Shown here in pieces: positions 60,180-64,000 of a stretch of DNA of 64,000 nt (position 1 is the stretch's first letter; each line of letters starts with the position of its first letter). The position numbers and the translations under genes were made by a program. The stretch spans positions 124,001 to 188,000 of the forward strand of contig JAEUKI010000030.1 in the NCBI GenBank assembly GCA_016793325.1. The letters are read 5' to 3'. The notes below the pieces were generated by a model that searched no databases, was not told where the DNA came from, and saw only the letters and a list, made by a program, of their open reading frames with translations. Origin of the DNA: Myxococcales bacterium (GTDB lineage: Bacteria > Myxococcota_A > Polyangia > Polyangiales > Ga0077539).

Positions 60180-61000
60180 AACGGCTGATCGTACATGGCC
60201 GAGAAGAACGCGAGCACGGCGCTGTTGACGACGGATGTATGTGTGAGCGGGGCCATGTGACCGGCGCCCTCGACCCGAAACACCCGCGCGTCGGGCATCG
60301 CGTTGGACGCGATACGCGCGCTCTCGCGCGCGGCTGCGGGAGAGGTGTCGCCGTGGACGAACAACGTCGGAACCGCGCATCGCGCGAGGTTTTCTCGGGT
60401 CGCCGAGGACGTCTGCACGACGCCCGCTTGCCGGTGCGCTTCGGCGGCGGTGGCGAGGTATTGCGCGCGCGCTGGGGCGGGGAGGGATTGGTAGAAGCCA
60501 GGCGCGTTCCACCAGTCGATGAAGTGCTCGATCCATCGGTCGTAGCTGGCGCTCACGTCTTCGCGCATGAGGTCCCCGATGCGAGCGCACTGCGCCTTGG
60601 CCTCTTCGCTCCCGTGCGCGGCGGCGAGCACGACGACCACAGGCTCGTAGAGGGCGAGCGCGCGAAATTTCTCGGGGGCGCGCAGCGCGGCTTCGATGGC
60701 CACGAGCCCGCCGAACGAATGCCCGAGCACGAACGCAGGTTCGTCGACGGTGTCGAGCAGCGCGAGCAGCGCGTCGACCTCGCGAGAGAGCGCGTAGGGG
60801 CCCTCGGGCATCGGCGTCTTTCCCACGCCGAGCAGGTCCGCGGCGAGCACACGAAATCGAGTGTGATGCGCGGGGGCGTCCTTCGCGAGCCGAGCCCACT
60901 GGCGAGAGGACATTCCGCTGGCGTGCAGCGCGACGAGGGGCAGTCCCTCTCCGACGGGCTCGGCGACGAGAGGCGCGACGATCGTTTGTGTGTTGCTCAC
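60176..61000 (-). CDS. Alpha/beta hydrolase
   Basis: 274 residues, typical of the fold. Catalytic triad candidates are Ser95 in GHSFGG, Asp218 in VHGDTSP and His248 in GAGHMAP; the oxyanion motif region is LHASGM. No signal peptide, so probably cytoplasmic. Esterases, lipases and C-C hydrolases share these features, and the substrate cannot be told. Its stop overlaps the start of the FG-GAP gene, so the two are co-translated. Confidence 0.9.
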   Translation of the reverse strand: MSNTQTIVAPLVAEPVGEGLPLVALHASGMSSRQWARLAKDAPAHHTRFRVLAADLLGVGKTPMPEGPYALSREVDALLALLDTVDEPAFVLGHSFGGLVAIEAALRAPEKFRALALYEPVVVVLAAAHGSEEAKAQCARIGDLMREDVSASYDRWIEHFIDWWNAPGFYQSLPAPARAQYLATAAEAHRQAGVVQTSSATRENLARCAVPTLFVHGDTSPAAARESARIASNAMPDARVFRVEGAGHMAPLTHTSVVNSAVLAFFSAMYDQPL

Positions 61001-61059
61001 GAGATAGGGGGGTGACTCTAGCGCCGAGCGGACACACAGCGTGCGGCGATCCCACGGCC

Positions 61060-61845
61060 ATGCGCGTTCTCAGCGTCGATCCCAAGCCATTTCATTGGCT
61101 TCGTTACCTCAACGCGGCGCCCGGCGGACGCGGCGTCGAGCGCGCGCGGCTGCCGTTCTACCGAGCGACGCTGGACGCGCTACCCGACGGGTGTGATGCG
61201 GTGGTGTTCGCGTCGGATCTACAGGGGCGCGTCGAGCCGAGTCGATACGGAGAAGAAGAGCGCTTGCTCGGCGAAGCGGTGGCGAGCGAGCTCGAGGCGC
61301 TCGCGGACGATCGTGTGATTCCAAGAACGAGCGACTGCGGAGTGATCCTCGCGGGGGATCTCTACAGCGTTCCGGGTGCGAAGAAGCGAGGGGGCTTCGG
61401 CGAGGTGTTCGCCGTGTACGAAGCGTTCGCGAGCGTGTTCGCGTGGGTCGTCGGCGTCGCGGGAAACCACGATGACGTACGCAACGTGGGCGCGGTCGCG
61501 ACGCTGCTCGACGGCGACGTCGTGAGCGCGGGAGGCGTGCGCATCGGCGGCGTCGGTTACGTCGCGGGCAACAAGAACAAGCCGGGAAAGCGCGACGAAG
61601 ACGAGCAGCTCCTGCGGCTCGAGCTCGTGCTCGACGAGGGCGTCGACGTTCTCGTGTTGCACGAGGGGCCTGAGCACGCGCCGATGTTCGAAGGGAGCCC
61701 CGCGATCCGCGAGCGCATCCTCGGAGCACGCACGCCGCTCACGGTCTTCGGTCACACGGGTTGGAGCGCCCCGCTCGTCGAGCTGAGCCACGGCGTCACT
61801 GGGCTCAACGTGCACGAGCGCGTCGTTGTGGGGACGGTGCTCTGA
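61060..61845 (+). CDS. Metallophosphoesterase-like protein, partly degenerate
   Basis: 261 residues from ATG 61060. Calcineurin-type phosphoesterase motifs are partly kept: FASDLQG (usually DxH, here Asp-Leu-Gln), AGDLYSVPG, GNHDD, VLHEGP and FGHTGW (usually GHxH). Loss of the first and last metal ligands suggests altered metal binding or no activity. The last four residues and the stop codon (GTVL, then TGA) are encoded by the left end of palindromic element B, so the native C-terminus may have been replaced. Divergent from the alpha/beta hydrolase gene. Confidence 0.75.
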   Translation: MRVLSVDPKPFHWLRYLNAAPGGRGVERARLPFYRATLDALPDGCDAVVFASDLQGRVEPSRYGEEERLLGEAVASELEALADDRVIPRTSDCGVILAGDLYSVPGAKKRGGFGEVFAVYEAFASVFAWVVGVAGNHDDVRNVGAVATLLDGDVVSAGGVRIGGVGYVAGNKNKPGKRDEDEQLLRLELVLDEGVDVLVLHEGPEHAPMFEGSPAIRERILGARTPLTVFGHTGWSAPLVELSHGVTGLNVHERVVVGTVL

Positions 61846-62093
61846 TCCTCGCATTTGATTATTTGCAAGAGATATCAAGCAGATAGATCAAGCGACCCAG
61901 AGGTAAAAATTGCCAGACGCGCGCCGGATCCGCCGGACGAACGCGCGTGATTCGCAGGAAAAACCGCTGACCGTGAAGACACTCTCGCGAGGCGATTTCG
62001 GCGATTTTGGCAATTTTTACCTCTGAGTCGTCTGATCTATCTGCAGGAGATATATCGGAAATACTCAAATGCGAGGATCAGAGCACCGTCCCC
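61830..62093. mobile_element. Palindromic MITE/REPIN-like element B
   Basis: A 264-base element related to element A at 56389. Its ends share the first 29-33 bases with A (GGGGACGGTGCTCTGATCCT onward). Inside, CAGAGGTAAAAATTGCCA at 61898-61915 is exactly reversed at 62008-62025, and GCAGATAGATCA pairs with TGATCTATCTGC, so the element folds into a near-complete hairpin. It has no coding capacity. Its left end supplies the stop codon of the phosphoesterase gene, and its right end abuts the stop of the helicase gene. Confidence 0.87.
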
Positions 62094-63482
62094 TCAGCGG
62101 TAGGCGTCGTGTTCGCGGCGGCGCCCCGAGACGCGCTCTTCGACGGTGCGCTCGGTGATGACCTCGTAGAGCACAGCGCGCTTTCCCTCTTTGCGGCGCA
62201 GCACGCGGCCGAGCCGCTGGACGTGCTCTCGCACCGAGCCCGTTCCCGACAAGATGATCGCCACGTTCGCGTCGGGAACGTTCACCCCCTCGTTGAGCAC
62301 GCGCGACGTCACCACCGCTGGGTACGCTCCGCGGTTGAATCGCTCGAGGATCTCCTTGCGCTCCTTCACGTCGGTCTGGTGCGTGATCGCAGGCAGCAAG
62401 AACGTCTTCGAGATTCGATACACCGTCTCGTTGTCGTTGGTGAACACGATCACGCGGTCCTTCGCGTGTTGACGGAGCAGCCCTTCGAGCACGTCGATCT
62501 TGCTCGCTGGCGTGATCGCCACTTGCCGTTGCGCGCGGTACGCCATGAACGCCCGCCGGCCTTCGCGCGATCGCGACGAGAGCATGATGAAGCGCGACCA
62601 CCCCTCGGGCTTGGACATGTCGATGCCCTTGTCCCTGAGAAATTGCCGGTAGAGCTCGCGGCTCTCTTCGTAGACGACCGCCTCTTCTTCGCTGAGCTTC
62701 GCGCTCATCGTGTACACGTCGTAGTCGGCGAGGTGCGAGCCCGCGAGGTCCTTGATCCCTCGGGCGTACGCGACAGGGCCGACCCGATCGTCGAGCAAGT
62801 GCTCGCGTCCGTCCGAGCGCTCGAGCGTCGCGGTCAGCCCGAGCCTGTACGGCGCGATCATCGCCTCGGAGCCCATCAAGTACGTCGGCGAGGGTAGGTG
62901 GTGGCACTCGTCGAAGACCACGAGCCCGAAGCGGTTTCCGTACGCGTCCGCGTGGATGTACGCCGAGTCGTAGGTGCTCACCGTGATGTCGCGGATCTCG
63001 TGGTAGCCGCCGCCGAGGAGGCCAATTTCGCTGTGAAACGCCGTCGAGAGAACGTCGTACCACTGGCTCATCAGGTCGATCGTCGGCGCGATCACCATGG
63101 TCGAGCGCTGCACCGCGATGATCGCGAGCTCGGCGACGAAGGTCTTTCCCGCGCCCGTGGGGAGCACGACGATCCCGCGCTGGCCTTGCGCCCTCCACCG
63201 CGCGATCGACTCGGATTGGTGCTCGAACGGCGTGCGAGCCGTGCGGTGCTCGAGCGAGAGCTCGTTGTACTTTCGCGCGCTGTCTTCGAAGGCGATCGTC
63301 CCCGCGCGCTGGGCGCGGACGAGGTGCGTGACCACCTCGCGATAGCGATACCCCTGCGCGCGATACCGCCGCACGCGGTCGTCCCACACCGCGTGCGGCG
63401 AGACGAGCGACGGCTCGGCGTCGCGGGCGAGCCCGTCGAACACGAGCGTTCCTGCGTCGTAGCGAAGCGTGATGGTCAGCAT
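62094..63482 (-). CDS. XPB/SSL2-type superfamily 2 helicase
   Basis: 462 residues. Helicase motifs: Q-tip region PFEHQSESIARW, Walker A LPTGAGKT at 107-114, DECH box at 191-194, motif III GLTATLERSDG, and the C-terminal motifs VIVFTNDN, VTSRVLNEGVNVP and HVQRLGRVLRRK. The short N-terminal domain and the overall length match bacterial XPB-like proteins, which unwind DNA and in archaea partner with the nuclease Bax1. No nuclease gene is adjacent. It follows a small gene 18 bases upstream, likely in one operon. The stop is directly at the edge of element B. Confidence 0.9.
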   Translation of the reverse strand: MLTITLRYDAGTLVFDGLARDAEPSLVSPHAVWDDRVRRYRAQGYRYREVVTHLVRAQRAGTIAFEDSARKYNELSLEHRTARTPFEHQSESIARWRAQGQRGIVVLPTGAGKTFVAELAIIAVQRSTMVIAPTIDLMSQWYDVLSTAFHSEIGLLGGGYHEIRDITVSTYDSAYIHADAYGNRFGLVVFDECHHLPSPTYLMGSEAMIAPYRLGLTATLERSDGREHLLDDRVGPVAYARGIKDLAGSHLADYDVYTMSAKLSEEEAVVYEESRELYRQFLRDKGIDMSKPEGWSRFIMLSSRSREGRRAFMAYRAQRQVAITPASKIDVLEGLLRQHAKDRVIVFTNDNETVYRISKTFLLPAITHQTDVKERKEILERFNRGAYPAVVTSRVLNEGVNVPDANVAIILSGTGSVREHVQRLGRVLRRKEGKRAVLYEVITERTVEERVSGRRREHDAYR

Positions 63483-63500
63483 GACGACGGGCGCGAACGC

Positions 63501-63809
63501 TCAGCCCTCCATGACGATGGCGAGGAGGACTCCGTCCTGCGAAAATCCACGCAGCACGAAGGCGAGGTGGCCGCCGATCCCGTCCACGTAGAGCGCCACG
63601 CGCAGGCTCTCGTGGTCCTCGCGGCCGACGACCTTCAGGCGCGACCCCCCGTCGCGCGTGAGCACCGCGTCGACCACCGCGGAGCGCCCTCGCAAGACCT
63701 CTCCGTCGAGCCGCTCGAGCACCACGCGCTCGTGCAAGAGCGCCGCGGCGTCGCCGCGCGTGTCGGCACATAGAATCAACTGCTCCAGCAGCTCGACGGT
63801 CGTCGCCAT
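63501..63809 (-). CDS. Small hypothetical protein, possibly NTF2/SnoaL-like
   Basis: 102 residues from the ATG at 63809. The pattern of an N-terminal helix (VELLEQLILCADTRGDAAAL) followed by beta strands (RLKVVGREDHESLRVALYVD, GHLAFVLRGFSQDGVLLAIV) resembles a cystatin-like NTF2/SnoaL domain, though no signature is decisive. No signal peptide. It precedes the helicase gene by 18 bases and is probably co-transcribed. The 140 bases beyond its start hold only divergent promoter sequence. Confidence 0.65.
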   Translation of the reverse strand: MATTVELLEQLILCADTRGDAAALLHERVVLERLDGEVLRGRSAVVDAVLTRDGGSRLKVVGREDHESLRVALYVDGIGGHLAFVLRGFSQDGVLLAIVMEG

Positions 63810-63949
63810 CGCCCGATGACGTAGCGCGTCTGTCCTCGGTCGAACAGGTCCAAACCCTGGTTCACACAGGCGGCCGTCGCTTCGCTGCAGAAGATCATTC
63901 TTTTGGACGATTCGATCCGCCCGAGAGCCGCTGTAGGCTTCCGTTCGTC

Positions 63950-64000
63950 GTGCAGGCGAACGCGAGCGCGAGTTTCTTCGACGGCGTCGACGGCGACCCC
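63950..64000 (+). CDS. Start of a further gene, cut by the window end
   Basis: A GTG opens a frame of 17 codons to the end of the window (VQANASASFFDGVDGDP). TAGGCT at 63934-63939 ends 10 bases upstream, matching the promoter pattern of other genes here. Too short to identify. Confidence 0.4.
   Translation, partial: MQANASASFFDGVDGDP

Noticed and set aside
56389-62093. Integrated phage or composite transposon
   Set aside because: No transposase, integrase or phage genes between the two elements and no target duplications; only non-autonomous elements can be supported.

Overview
The window is GC-rich DNA with tightly packed genes. It carries several marks of a myxobacterium (Myxococcota, probably the Polyangia/Sandaracinus side). 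These are Ser/Thr kinases with a single membrane anchor and a Pro/Thr/Ala-rich outer tail, TPR/PEGA periplasmic proteins, many lipoproteins with Asp-Ser-Gly or Asp-Thr-Gly linkers, FG-GAP/VCBS propellers, AgmX and DUF2330 domains, and MYXO-CTERM-like C-terminal tails. The assignment rests on family content; no rRNA is present.

Layout. 1-2.1 kb: the 3' part of cobalamin-dependent methionine synthase. 2.2-14.8 kb: a three-gene cassette (membrane kinase, TPR/PEGA protein, FG-GAP lipoprotein) present twice in tandem; the second copy has an extra lipoprotein whose first ~190 codons are almost identical to its neighbour's. 15-18.6 kb: aconitase and a zinc-ribbon membrane protein. 18.8-23.8 kb: an unknown protein and a 1256-residue protein with a putative Mrr-like nuclease domain, a lysine-rich linker, a STAND-type NTPase and a long helical C-terminus, which resembles Avs-type antiphage proteins. 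23.8-27.6 kb: Cys-rich lipoproteins and a three-gene operon with a metallo-beta-lactamase-fold hydrolase. 27.7-28.9 kb: a full-length EF-Tu-like protein that has lost the GTPase motifs. 29-33.6 kb: DnaQ-like exonuclease, a small exported protein, a molybdopterin oxidoreductase and an unknown ORF. 33.6-37.3 kb: three lipoprotein genes, one with an LCCL domain. 37.5-42 kb: acetoacetate-decarboxylase-like protein, HEAT-repeat protein, DUF2330/AgmX protein. 42-47.7 kb: methyltransferase, RtcB RNA ligase overlapping an RbfA-like gene, and unknowns. 47.7-50.3 kb: a fused LivG-LivF ATPase and LivM permease. 50.4-56.4 kb: 4-alpha-glucanotransferase, tRNA-Gln(UUG), a DsbA-like lipoprotein and envelope proteins. 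56.4-62.1 kb: two related palindromic mobile elements bracket an FG-GAP MYXO-CTERM protein, an alpha/beta hydrolase and a phosphoesterase. 62.1-64 kb: an XPB-type helicase, a small protein and the first codons of another gene.

Two features recur. Many neighbouring genes overlap by a few bases (ATGA, GTGA, TGATG), which suggests translational coupling. Many plus-strand genes have a TAC(A/G)(C/A)T-like hexamer only 6-10 bases before the start codon, which suggests leaderless or near-leaderless transcription. The strongest candidates for undescribed biology are the EF-Tu-like pseudo-GTPase, the nuclease-STAND protein, the duplicated kinase/PEGA/FG-GAP cassette and the paired palindromic elements.
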